Shown here: positions 23,136 to 34,578 of the stretch, in pieces
Layout of the letters: each line of letters begins with the position of its first letter
How positions within the stretch are numbered: the first letter of the stretch is position 1
NCBI RefSeq assembly: GCF_933775445.1
Contig: NC_065874.1
Location: forward strand, 31,442,501-31,506,500
Length of the DNA: 64,000 bases
Direction: 5' to 3'
From: Argentina anserina
Lineage: Eukaryota; Streptophyta; Magnoliopsida; Rosales; Rosaceae
Notes under the pieces: generated by a model
Told to the model about the DNA's origin: nothing
Database searches by the model: none
Seen by the model: only the letters and a program-made list of their open reading frames with translations
Program-made: the position numbers and the translations under genes

Positions 23136-25049
23136 ATGGCCACAGACGCAAAGCCCAAGTTCCAAAACCCGGACTTCCACCCCATTCCCACCGACTACGC
23201 CCCAGTCGACCACCTCGCCGCCACCCCCACTGCCGCTTCCGCCCACGACGGCCTCCACTTCTGGCAGTTCATGATCGCCGGCTCTATCGCCGGCATGGTC
23301 GAGCACATGGCCATGTTCCCCGTCGACACCGTCAAGACCCATATGCAAGCTCTCGGGTCCTGCCCGATTAAGTCGGTCGGTATCCGGCAGGCACTCGGCT
23401 CCATTATGAAAGTCGAGGGCCCCGCCGGGCTCTACCGCGGCATTGGCGCCATGGGCCTGGGCGCCGGCCCGGCCCATGCCGTCTACTTCTCGGTGTACGA
23501 AGCCTCCAAGAAGTACTTCTCCCACGGCAACCCGAACAACTCGGCAGCCCACGCTGTTTCCGGGGTTTTCGCGACGGTTGCGAGCGACGCGGTTTTGACG
23601 CCGATGGATATGGTGAAGCAGAGGCTGCAGCTGGGGAATAGCCCCTACAAGGGTGTGTGGGACTGTGTGAAGAAGGTGTTTAGGGAAGATGGGGTTAAGG
23701 CTTTTTACGCTAGTTATAGGACTACGGTGTTGATGAATGCGCCGTTCACGGCGGTGCATTTCGCGACGTATGAGGCGGTGAAGAAGGGGTTGATGGAGAT
23801 TTCGCCCGAGCATGCGGATGAGGAGAGGCTGATTGTTCATGCTACTGCTGGTGCTGCAGCTGGAGGATTGGCCTCGGCCGTCACCACGCCGCTTGATGTG
23901 GTTAAAACTCAGTTACAATGTCAGGTATGTTCTGTTTATTTATGTCCAAACTCAGTTACAATGTCAGGTATCTACTGATTTTTTTTAGGTTAGTTAACTT
24001 ATATTGATGTTGTCTTGGAAATGTCATTGATGTTGGCGTAGTTTGAAGTATGGCTGTGAAATGGATTGTGCAATTTGTACCCAAATCTCTCTTGCTTTAT
24101 TAGACATCTGATACAATTATGACACTAGCTCGTGCAATCGAAAACCTTAATGTTGATACATAGCAATCTATACTAGTTGTGTCCAGAGATGTTGATTATT
24201 AGTCACACTGTAAATAACAAACTTCAACTGAAGCAAGTTGCTTACCCTAACGAAACTAAATAAGATAATATACTTATACAATATACTTCAATGACCAAAT
24301 TGACAATCTAAATAGCTATATTTTGGACGCACTGATGCTTCAGGTCCGTCGTATCCAACATCCTAAGTTATACTCTAGGATATGGGTAACAGGATTTATC
24401 AGTGTTATGCTATTCTTTTCTTTTGGTAGAGAATTATGTGAAGAAGAAACAGAAAATAATATGTCGAACGCCATAGATTTTAGATTAAAGGTCTGAAATG
24501 ACTTGGATCTTAAACTTCATACATAAAGTGTTTTTCCTTGATTACAGCTTAATGTTTGATGTAAATGATTATAGATCAGAAGACTTACATTTTCTACTAT
24601 TCACATGTAAGCATCATTTTCATTGAAGAGTCATCCAGACACTGTTACCTGCTTCTTCCCTTATTTGTATACTTATTTGCTTGTGCTCTTCTGAAAACTT
24701 CCTTGCATGTTCTACTCAATTATGATCAGGTTGATTGGACAATTTACAATTAATACCAGTGATAGATAAATACTTGTGCATTTCTAAATGAAGCCAGTGA
24801 CATTTTTGGATACATCTGTCGGCCATACAGGGAATTTGCGGGTGTGACAGATTTAAAAGTGGTTCAATTGGAGATGTGGTTCGAACAATACTGAGAAAGG
24901 ATGGATACAGAGGACTTGTGAGAGGATGGGCTCCAAGAATGCTATTCCATGCCCCTGCTGCTGCTATCTGCTGGTCAACATATGAAGCGTCAAAGACCTT
25001 TTTTCAAGAACTCAACGATAGTGATAGTAACAGTGGCACTGTGACCTGA
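23136..25049 (+). CDS. MIT: Mitoferrin-type mitochondrial iron carrier
   Basis: Exon 1 is 23136-23924 and exon 2 is 24831-25049, with a 906-bp GT/AG intron in phase 0. The product is 335 residues, normal for plant mitoferrins, which carry iron across the inner mitochondrial membrane for Fe-S cluster and heme synthesis. All three carrier repeats are present, each with the P-x-[D/E]-x-x-[K/R] signature: PVDTVKTHMQ, PMDMVKQRLQ and PLDVVKTQLQ. The mitoferrin hallmark MNAPF is present (TVLMNAPFTAVHF). Exon 2 supplies the last half-repeat (GDVVRTILRKDGYRGLVRGWAPRML) and ends at TGA. Exon 1 is strongly GC-rich at codon third positions, unlike exon 2. The ATG at 23136 is the first in frame before the acidic N-terminus. 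It converges on PBCP. Confidence 0.95.
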
Positions 25050-25976
25050 ATAACCTTTCAAGACAAAGGAGTTTTTTTCGTTGCATTAGCGATAGATTTG
25101 TAAAAGTTTGCATCACACGATGGTTGAGTAAGGAAGTCAGTCCATTGGAAATTTTCAGGCTTCACTGGCAGTCGATTCGATACACAGATTCAATACACAG
25201 GATTAGTCAGCAAGTCAAATTCATTGGTGCTGGTTGAGTTGTTTGTATTGTAGCCATTTGTAGTCTGTTTTTGTAGTTTTTCTTTTCACCTGCCCAGTGT
25301 TTGTCCCAATAATTTAAGATAAATCTTTTTATTTTATGCCAAAGAGAGAAGAATAAGTGTTTTATTGTTTTTTTCGAGAAAAATGTGGTTTGTTGTTGAT
25401 TATTAAGGTTTTTGAGTAATCCAGCTCTCACAAATACACAGTTCACAGATATACGATGATTTCAATCCTGCTATTTCTCCAGTTCAGGAATTTTTCTGGG
25501 ATGGCTTGTAAGCTTAATAGTTGGATGCTTTTGCTTTTGTTATAGCACTGACAATCCTCCTGTTAAATCAGGTTGTGTGGTGAGCAAATGTGCTAATATC
25601 AAAATTTCAATTGAATTTGTAACTCCTAATTGGCTAATTTGGTGTATACTCTACACTTGGTTGAACTATGGTTCAAAAATAATAATGGTTTTCTTTTTGT
25701 TACCAAAAGGCTGTTTAGGGGATGAAGCGTGACAAATCACACATTTTGTATCAGAAATTGACGCTTTATCAAAGCTTTAAAGTACGAAAGTACATGTTAC
25801 TATTTTGAAATCCAACTGCCTTGCTTTCTGCATAAATGTAATCCACCATTTCTCGAGGAAATGCTTATATCTGGTAGCTGTAATCTTCTTTATCGAGTTG
25901 CATGACTGTTAAAAACAGCTGTAGTAAAACTGTATACAACAGCTACCCCAAGTTTGAATATGAAGATCAAAATGCT
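25050..25976. other. Intergenic between convergent genes
   Basis: Contains the 3' UTR of the mitoferrin gene and, on the other strand, that of PBCP. No additional gene, RNA or repeat is seen. Confidence 0.6.
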
Positions 25977-28215
25977 TCATAGACTTGTAACCTGACCAAC
26001 CACCACAGTGATATCATCTGGTTTTCCACCTGCATAAATTGAGGTCAGTAGTTAAATCAACAGAAGGCAGAAGGCCTGAGTACAGTTTGCACTCTCCAGA
26101 GTAAAACGTTGAGGCATTGGCAATGACAATGGGGTCTTCAAGAAAAATTAATCTCGCTAAAACACTGGAGCAGTTCTCATTTCACTCTGTTTGGAATAAC
26201 TTCTCCAGATGAAACTTGAAATTTTCGAACAATGGCTGCAGTGTATGAGGTGTGAAATGGCCTTGTGACATTAAACTTGGTATAGTTTACCTGTAAGCTT
26301 CATTCCAAGCATTTTCTTCCAAAAAGGTGCTTGAAAACCCTGAAAGACAGAGAGAAAAGGCATGTGCTCAAGTTTTTTTTTAACCGGTCATGGGCTATCA
26401 CTTATAAGTTAGTAAAGTCAGATAACTTCAAATGTTATATTACCCTGGCCCTGGCCTCAATGATGTAGGGCGACTCAAACTTCGAATCCTTAGAATGGTT
26501 GCTTGCCAAATTAGCTAATGCCTTTGCTAGCATTAAAATCAATTTTCAGTTAGTAGAGCATAGCATACAATATTTTCTTATCTGCATAGCAGTTGTTAAT
26601 TTTAGAAACATCTACCAGCCTCTGCAACATCTCTGTATCCTGTCAATGTCGAAACAATTTCATGGTCGAAGACATTATCAAAAAGTCCATCGGAACCCAT
26701 TACTATTGTGTCTCCCTCCATCAACTCAACACTGCTAAGCTGCAATTGGAAATGAAGATCCAGAATTACCAGACTTTTAAAATTCGACTTATAATAGATT
26801 AGTAAGAAAAATTCACAGTCAACAAAATGTAGATGGCAGTCATATAGTGTTGGATTAAAGATAATTACCACCGCATCACGGTAAGTTTGGCCGAAAGCTT
26901 GTGAGCTAAGTTGGAAAGGACAATCGAAATAATGTTCCTGTGGCAATGTAGAAAAATATACCTTACCTGCAAGTTCACCGATGGAGTCATCTAAGAATCT
27001 AGAGAAAAAAAAAACACAAACAACAGCTCCCAACGTTGCACAAATCATAACTATTCTGTTATTACCTCCACGAATAACCCTGAGTCCACAATCCCCGACA
27101 TTGGCAATCTTCAGAATGCCATTCCTCTCCAGCATGGCAACAATCCTAGCCATAAGAAGTAAAGCAAAACTAAATATGTGTGTATGGAAAACTGTGTTCA
27201 ATGCTTGAAAGAAATGAATAGTACAGCAAGGGTAGCTTGACAGAGTGATCAACTTACACAGTAGCAGAACCCACAGAGGAGGTAGCAGCATGTGCTTTTC
27301 CTATCAGAACCTGAGGATTATCGTTCACCTGCTACATCGGCAAGAAGACGTGGATCAATTATAAAACACCTACATATGCTTAAACTCAAGAATATACTGC
27401 TGCAAAAAAGAATGCCAATTCTTCACCTCCGCATCTTCCACAAACGATGAAGCATAAGCCATCAATTCTTTAGGAAACAGTGATGGATCCACATTCTGTT
27501 CAGCCCAACTGGAAAATCAAAAATGAGAAAATCACACATTCCGGAACTGAAAAACTCAACTCTAATTCGTATTTCATAAACCCGATTTTCAATTCATTTC
27601 TTGCAATTTATCAATGATTTAAGTGTACATATCTTTCACTTTCGTTCTTTTTCCAACTGAGAACCTTAGAATTCATACCCAGAGACACCATCAGCAACAG
27701 AAATAACTCCCCCATTATAGCTGCTCACAAAGAAAGCATCTTCTCCTCCTTTTTCAACCTTTCCAAACATCAAAACTCGTAAACACACAAATGCCTTGAT
27801 AAAAGCTAAACAAAATAACATGCAAAAAGATTGCAGCCCCAACACAAATATCCATGATGGAAATAAAAAGATTAAAGCTTTGCAATTGTGAACTACCTTG
27901 CTGGGGTGTGGAATAAGGTGAGTTCCAACACAGAAAGACAGCCCTTCCCTACAAAATATGCCACAGAAATTATAAGCTCCAATGCTCAAGTTACCATACT
28001 TTCACAGTACTAACGTTATTAAATGAAAACAAAGACATGGGGCCGAGGAATGAGGATTGAAGATTGGCTCACCGAACTGACTTGGTTTCTGATGGAGCAC
28101 AGGAGACCAACAGCCTCCTCTTCTTTGAAGGTTCATCAGGAAATGAAGTAGAAAACAAGGGGTGAATGAGTGAGTGAAACTTGGGAACTGTGGCCCTGAA
28201 AATGGGAACTGCCAT
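25977..28215 (-). CDS. PBCP: Photosystem II core phosphatase, PP2C family, plastid-targeted
   Basis: Eleven exons could be joined with consistent phases: 28215-28073, 27948-27897, 27758-27679, 27508-27427, 27328-27258, 27145-27066, 26966-26869, 26739-26616, 26526-26444, 26339-26291 and 26029-25977. The total is 915 bp and the product 304 residues, close to Arabidopsis PBCP. The first exon reads MAVPIFRATVPKFHSL, a transit-peptide-like leader. PP2C metal-binding blocks follow in order: GGEDAFFVS, VADGVSGW, NVGDCGLR, GSDGLFDNVFDHE and KPDDITVVV. PBCP dephosphorylates PSII core proteins in the chloroplast; that role is family knowledge. All introns are GT/AG. The start lies 168 bp from a divergent tRNA gene. 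Confidence 0.95.
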
Positions 28216-28382
28216 TTATCCCGCTTCCACTCTCCTTCTCTCCCTCTGCGTAGCAGCAGAGCTAGTAGCTCTAGGCAAAGCTTGCACAGCCCAAATGAGT
28301 GGTAGTTGTGTTGCCTCGCAATCTGTGACTGTGTGCAGTTACTCGGGATATGATTGTAATTTCAGGTCCAAGCTTGCGAGAA

Positions 28383-28453
28383 GCACCAGTGGTCTAGTGG
28401 TAGAATAGTACCCTGCCACGGTACAGACCCGGGTTCGATTCCCGGCTGGTGCA
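28383..28453 (+). tRNA. tRNA-Gly (GCC)
   Basis: This 71-nt cloverleaf has acceptor arm GCACCAG/CTGGTGC with discriminator A, a D-loop (GTGGTCTAGTGGTAGAAT) that holds the A box, anticodon GCC at 28415-28417 in the loop CTGCCAC, and T-arm GGGTTCGATTCCC that holds the B box. A TTTT run follows at 28458. It sits between the divergent PBCP and MEA1-type genes. Confidence 0.97.
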
Positions 28454-28546
28454 TTTGTTTTGTTTTACAACTCTTTTTATTCCGTCGCAAATCTATTTCA
28501 GCTTCTCTCAACAACTTGGGCTCTTTCTTCAAGAGACTGCAAAACC

Positions 28547-29131
28547 ATGAACGCGACCTCTCCAAACGATTTCATCCAAGGTCTCCCTCCTCCTCACTTT
28601 TTAATCATCAAAAACTCTCTCTCTCTGTGTTCGTTGTTTGATTCATATTTCGATGACATGTGTTTTGCAGCTCTAGAAAACCACAGCGGAAGCGATTCCG
28701 ACACCAACATCGACGACGAAGATGCCGCCGCCGAGTACTACCAGCCAGTCTCCGCCGTCGATTCCGAAGACGACGACGACATTCAGCATCCCCAACACGA
28801 CGCCGTCGTTTCTCACTCGCAGCTCCTCCCCAACGGCGTGATTACAGACCAGGCGCAGAGGGGAGTGTCGTCGCTCAGATTAAACGACGGCGTCAATGAC
28901 AGCGGCAACGAAGAGGAAGAGGGAGAGGAGATTGGGGAGGGCTCTGATTCGGCGATCAGGGAGGACGAGAGCCGCCGCAACGCGCCGTTGACGCCGGAGA
29001 ATGCGACGAGAGTTATGGAGGCCATGAGGGGGATCTCGTTTGCCGGAGTGGCTCCAGACTGGGCTGAACGGATCCCCGAAGAGAACTGGATCGATCGGCT
29101 TCGCCGGCTCCGGCAGTCACCCCAGAGTTGA
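28547..29131 (+). CDS. MEA1-family (male-enhanced antigen 1-like) acidic protein
   Basis: Exon 1 is 28547-28580 and exon 2 is 28671-29131. The 90-bp intron (CAAG|GTCTCC, TTTGCAG|CTCTAG) is in phase 1. The product is 164 residues. After MNATSPNDFIQA it is acidic (DSDTNIDDEDAAAEYYQPVS, then EEEEGEEIGEGSD). The conserved C-terminus PLTPENATRVMEAMRGISF, then GVAPDWAERIPEENWIDRL, lines up with the MEA1 domain of animals (PEHVELVKRTMAGVSL...PAWAREISDAQWEDV) and with plant homologues. The molecular function of the family is not established. The ATG is the first in frame; the frame extends upstream without an ATG to the tRNA. Its leader must begin at or just after that tRNA gene. Confidence 0.82.
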   Translation: MNATSPNDFIQGLPPPHFLIIKNSLSLCSLFDSYFDDMCFAALENHSGSDSDTNIDDEDAAAEYYQPVSAVDSEDDDDIQHPQHDAVVSHSQLLPNGVITDQAQRGVSSLRLNDGVNDSGNEEEEGEEIGEGSDSAIREDESRRNAPLTPENATRVMEAMRGISFAGVAPDWAERIPEENWIDRLRRLRQSPQS

Positions 29132-29523
29132 TCGTTCTTGTTTTCATCAATCTGAATTGATTTCGAAAAATGTGGCATTTGGATTAAAGGTTCTTCCTTT
29201 TTGATTAATGAGAGTACTATCATTTCAGCTTCTCATAATGTAACTTACAAGAACCAGCTTTTTCCGTTCAATACACTCTGCTCTACACTGAATCACAAAC
29301 CTTACAAACTGAGAAAAACATAAACCCCAACGTTTATTTATGATGATACAGTACTTAACTCTAGATGCTATTAAGTTTCCCGGAAAATTCAAATTTTCAT
29401 GTGCTGTATTGGTTTGGCTGAACAAACAACTTCTGCCGATATGCGCCACAAATTCTTTCAGCTACACGCATTGGCGACAGAATCACATTGCAGGTGTATC
29501 CCAACTGCATCTGGGTTGATTTC
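29132..29523. other. Intergenic between convergent genes
   Basis: 3' flanks of the MEA1-like gene (+) and of MCAT (-). No further feature is seen. Confidence 0.6.
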
Positions 29524-31992
29524 CTAAGCTCCAATGTTTTCAACCTCAGCGCTTCTGTCCATTCTCTTCACAATGCCGGCTATAACCTGATAGATGACCC
29601 GAATATAAACTTCAGAATGGAGAAATTAAACAGGAAACTATTGTGTGCTAAAATATAAGTGATTCTGACCTTTCCAGGTCCCAATTCATAACTCTTCTTC
29701 AGCCCCTTGGAGAGGAGAGTCTTGACTGTTGTTTCCCATTGAACGGGGGAAGTCACCTGTGATATGGAGTCAAGGGTCCAGATTAATATTCTTTATGGTG
29801 AGTGTTGGTGAATGAAGAGGACAGTTCCGACTGCTTACCTGGCGTGCCAGTATTTTCTTAATCACGTCAGGGTCTGAATGTGGCTGCGCATCAACGTTGG
29901 AGATTACTGGTATTCTAGGAGTTCTAATCTGTGTTGCTGCCAGTTTTGCTTCCAATCTGGATACAGCAGGCTCCATAAATCTAGTGTGGAAAGCACCAGC
30001 CACAGCTAAACGCACCTGAGTGTAGAAGAAAGCAGGCAGGGAGCTTCATCATTTCTAATAATGTAGGTGCGGAATTGCATTGAAACTCAATTTGAATAAT
30101 AGATGAAGAATAATACCGTCATTCGGGCCTTGAATGACTTTGCCTTGGCCTCTAGTGCTTCCACTCCTTTCACACCTCCAGAAACAGCATAGTTTCCCTG
30201 CCACAGTAGAATCATGTGGTGTCATGGCCAAGTTTATTGATAAAAGCAATAAAGAAGCAATTCCCTGGTGAAGCTTACTAAGTGGGATTCAAAAACCTTA
30301 CAGTGCATAGGAAATTTGCAATTTGAACTTTGTCTTTGTCATCAACTTCTTCATTGGCTGCCTCACACAGCTGCTGAACCTTGTCTGAGTCCAGCCCTAT
30401 GACACTGACCATGGCACCTTTGGCAGCATCAGAAGCTTCCTGGAGAAAGTTACAAAGAGTACAAAAACATCAAAATCTATCCTCTTTCAAGATTATGAAT
30501 CGAGACCAGCTTGAGCTAAAACGAGCATATTTTACAACTAAAATGTTACCTGCATAGCTTCTCCCCTTAGCTTAACCAGCTTGAGCCCATCCTCAAAGCT
30601 TACATTGCGAAAAAACCAAAAATATAGGGAACATTAATACGAGAAAATGAACACTACACAAGATCAGAGAAATGCAGTAAATATGCGAATTACAGCTAGT
30701 GCATGAATCTCCTACACTGTACCAATGTCCTAGGTAGCATCTTCACTATCTAATAATTAGGGAAATGCAGTAAATATGCGACATACAGCTAGTGCATGAA
30801 TCTCCTACACTGTACCAATGCCCTAGGTAGTAGGTAGCATCTTCACTATCTAATAATTAGGGAAAGCCAGAATCTGAGCTTTTTAGGTCACGAGTCATTA
30901 CTTGTATATAATCGCACAAATGACATGATTAAGTTGATGAGCTAAAGAATAGTATTTTATACAAAATTTAATACACATTTTTGGTTTAAATGAAGCTTGA
31001 ATAGGGTTCCAGGTTCCAACTGTAGCATGACTGAAATCTTTAGCTCAATTCAAAGACTCACCTAAATGAACCAGCAAATGCCAAAGCAGTGTATTCTCCC
31101 AAACTTAAGCCACATGTAACATCAACAGAATCAATAATCTCTTGACCTCCATCGCGTGCACGAAGCAACTCAACAGCAGCTAGACTGGTGACATAAAGAG
31201 CCGGCTGCAAGCAGATACTAATCAATGCATATCGCTACAAGATCTAATCTCCTCTAATATCCCTATCCTGAAAAGCCCCTGTCACGCAGCACTCCCTATA
31301 AACCAAACAATGGAAATCAACGCGTACCTGGCTTATAACAGTAGAATCCAGCTTCTCCTTCGGTCCATTAATACAAACATCTAAAAGATCAAACCTGCAA
31401 TCACCAGATACACAAAATCATTTCCGGAGATAAAAAGATCACACATTGCCAAGTGAAAAATCAACGAAAACAATTCGAATGCTACCCTAAAATATCATTA
31501 GCTTTCTTGTACAACTCCGCAGCTGCCGGCACGCTCTGAGCTTCCTTCCCCATTCCAAGTCCTTGTGCACCCTAAACTCACCACAAACACAAATCAAATT
31601 CAGCTCAATTTTAAGCACTAGTTAATAATCTCACCTAAGCAAAATTGAACTACTCAATTCAACTCCAAATCACAAATTTCCATATCAAACTTAGATTTCC
31701 AAGAAGCAATTCCAAATTGAACTATCCTCAGAACAGCGACAATGTAGAGCAAGAAGCTTACTTGGCCGGGGAAGAGGAAGGCATTGGTGGGCATGTAATC
31801 GGCGAACAAGGCTTCGTCGGTGACAGTCGGCGATGATCCGACGGAGACGCTCATGGAAACCCTAGATCGGGAGAGGTTGCGGAATCCGAGGACGGGGCGG
31901 GCGGAGCCATTTCGGAGGCCGGAGAAGTTGAGAGAAATGGGGGAGACGGCGAGAGAAGCGGCAGACATGACGGCGAGAGAAGCGGCAGACAT
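29524..31992 (-). CDS. MCAT: Malonyl-CoA:ACP transacylase, plastid FAS-II
   Basis: Ten exons join in phase: 31992-31762, 31571-31486, 31394-31328, 31204-31062, 30598-30550, 30439-30302, 30197-30117, 30015-29839, 29756-29670 and 29586-29524. They total 1,122 bp and 373 residues. The enzyme loads malonyl groups onto acyl carrier protein for plastid fatty-acid synthesis. The active-site pieces are visible: FPGQ|GAQGLGMG across the first junction, the nucleophile Ser in CGLSLGEYTALAFAG, and the catalytic His in VAGAFHTRFMEPA. A Ser/Arg-rich leader of about 55 residues fits a plastid transit peptide. The N-terminus carries a 24-bp tandem duplication (MSAASLAV twice), so either Met (31992 or 31968) may be the start. 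A hAT MITE lies 73 bp upstream of the ATG. Confidence 0.95.
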
Positions 31993-32065
31993 GACGGCGA
32001 GTCGGGTGCGTAGGATAAGGGAGTGGGGTTGGTGCAGGTTAAGAAGGGGGAGGAGGGAGTGATAT

Positions 32066-32885
32066 TAGCGCTGGATTGGTTGGTATACCAGTCTTAATTT
32101 TCCAATACCATATACCAACCAATATATATTTGGTATGAAAAATCCACAATTTATACCAACCAATAACATTGGTATACCAATTAAGTGGTACGGTTGGTAC
32201 TCGGTTGGTACGGTTGGTAATGGGCTTGTACCAACATATTTAAGGCCCAAAAATTTTAAGGCCCAACCCAAATAAATAATAATAAATAAGTAAAATAACA
32301 ATAGAATTTCAAAGTCTTATATAACTTCAACCAAATTATCAAATACAAAGTCATAAATAGAAAGTCAAAGTCCAAATAGTCAACCTGTTAAAGTACTTAT
32401 GAATTCTCAAAACAATTGAAAAAATAAATGATAGGTTTAAATGCGATATGTGTTGACATGTTGTAAGCAGTGATGGTGCTACTGATAGGTCTAAGCATTT
32501 GTACTTGGGAATTCGATTGAATCGATTCATTCATAATTAAATAAAGAAATTGAAGACGAGAAAAATAGTGTACTTGAGAAAGAAACTCAGAGAGATTAAA
32601 TTAAGGTTAGTAGATATATATGGTTTGGATTTATTTTTCAATAAATCTACAATTGAAATTTAAAGATATATATATTTTTAATTAAATAATTTAATATAAT
32701 ATAAGTTGGTAGGTACGATATACCATGGTATATGGAAAATCTATACCACCTACCTACCGTATTTTTAATATTGGTACGGTATACTGTACCATATACCATG
32801 TACCAAGTATTTGATATACCAACATATTTGGTACGGTTGGTATACAAATTGGTTGGAATGGTTTTCTATACCATTGCCACCCCTA
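32066..32885. mobile_element. hAT-type MITE in the MCAT promoter region
   Basis: The 820-bp element begins TAGCGCTGGATTGG and ends TTGCCACCCCTA (reverse complement TAGGGGTGGCAA, a classic hAT end). An exact 8-bp duplication, AGTGATAT, lies at 32058-32065 and 32886-32893. The interior is full of GGTTGGTA/TATACCAA words in both orientations and has no transposase. Confidence 0.88.
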
Positions 32886-32893
32886 AGTGATAT

Positions 32894-34545
32894 AATGCGC
32901 AGGTGAGCGGAGTTTCCTAGACGTCGCAAGATTTTGGGCAGCAAAATCAAGGTACACCGGCTAACTGTTTTCTTATATAAAAGTTTATAAAGTCATATTT
33001 CATAAAATTAGAAAAAAAATCGGATAAGATTTCAAAATTAGAAAAAAGTCATATTCTTAAATCTCTTATAACATTGCTACTAAAGTTGGAAATATTTACA
33101 AGAATGCGGTTACAACAGCAGGGCTAGACTCATACAAGGTTCAGCAACTATGTGACTCAGACATAGTTGTGTTAGAGGTTGTGACAGCGGTTACGACAGC
33201 AGGTGTGACAGTTAGTGTGATAGTGGTTGTGACAGCGGTTGTGACAAGTAGTGTGACAGAATGTGTGATAGGTAATGTGACATGAGGTGTGACAGGTAGT
33301 GTGACATGAGGTGTGACAGGTAGTGTGACAGAGGTTGTGACAGTGGGTGTGACAGTTAGTGTGACAGTGTCTGTGATAGTAGTTGTGACAGGAGGTGTGA
33401 CATGCCGAGAGGAAATGTGGAAATATGCGAAATTTTGTTAAAATTCAAATGAGATTGGTATAAGTATGCTCAGAGTGAAGAGAATAACTAGAATTAGGAA
33501 AACCTTGAGTTTCGGTTTCGCTGGAATTACTTGGAGCACCGCCATCAATGGAGGCAACCCTTTGCGATGGTTGTTGCGTCTTGTACGGTTAGTCGATTCA
33601 GAGTGGGTAGTATATCAAATGAAATAGGGGAGCGAGATCTTTCTAACGGTACCAATTTCGTCAAAATCTATCGCCGGATGAGAAAATTATGACCGAAATT
33701 AGAAAAATAATGAAAAAAAAAGAGTGAAAAAGAGCAAAATGGTCCAGAAAAAAAAAATTAAAGTGATTTTTTTTAATTTTGTTAACTTTTTTTTATAATT
33801 TCCACTTAAATGTAATGATCTTTTTATAATTAATTAATAAGTAGTGATTTTTTTTAATATAAGTTGGGAGATATTTTTTTTTATAATTTTCCCTTATATG
33901 TTTTGCTTATAAAATCATTTTTTTTAAATTAATTCTTAAAACGATCTTAAGAAATATAAAAAAAGTCAAATTATTAAATTTTTACATTGCTTAATTTTTC
34001 CAGAATTTATTAATTATCACTATATATATATATTTATGAGAAATAAGAGTGTAACTTGACAAATATAAACGAAAAAATAAAGTTTTTATTTTACGTTTGC
34101 TGACTTACTCACCCACAATTTCTATAATTAAAAGAAACTGTGAGACCATAATTTCAACAAGTCTGACAAGTATTAGAATAGTAATACATGAAATATAATT
34201 TAATCTAAATTTGAAAATGTAGTTAAATTATTGTAACAAAAAAATATAGTTAAATTATGAAACACACCATGGGTATGAAAGTTCCACACGTGAGGATCTT
34301 GGCATAACGCTTCTTCTTTCATGGTCACTATGAAACACCTTAATATAACTCCAATATTAGCGTTAGTGGGATTCGAATCTAGGTATCGGGGTTTCATACA
34401 TAGGCTCTTAGTCTCTTACGGTCTTACTAACTCGGCTGAGTAGCTGAATAACAGCTGAGATTTGCTTTCCTCATTACCACCTTATAAAATCATCAGAGTA
34501 GCTGAGTAGGTTAAGAAGTTTCTCAATCTCCAGATTTATGGTGTA
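32894..34545. other. AT-rich intergenic region with a minisatellite
   Basis: Apart from the 12-bp repeat array at 33181-33408, this stretch is AT-rich with long T and A runs and shows no gene. A more ordinary-looking segment at 33470-33670 has no recognisable product. Confidence 0.5.
33181..33408 (+). repeat. 12-bp minisatellite, about 19 units of GTGACAGNNNNT
   Basis: From 33181 every 12 bases begin with GTGACA (variants ACGACA, GTGATA). There are 18 complete units to 33396 and one more that ends imperfectly at 33408. The last five or six bases of the unit vary (GTAGT, GAGGT, CGGTT, TTAGT), while the period never slips. Less regular copies precede it near 33151. Confidence 0.95.
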
Positions 34546-34578
34546 AGTACTAACAGGGCCGGCCCTGGGCCATGGCGA

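Noticed and set aside
23049..23840. 263-codon minus-strand frame opposite mitoferrin exon 1
   Set aside because: It is the mirror of GC-rich coding sequence with strong third-position bias. The translation is low-complexity Arg/His-rich and matches nothing.
33181..33408. 12-bp array as a CRISPR-like repeat
   Set aside because: There are no spacers of constant length, the units are contiguous, and the host is a plant; it is a minisatellite.
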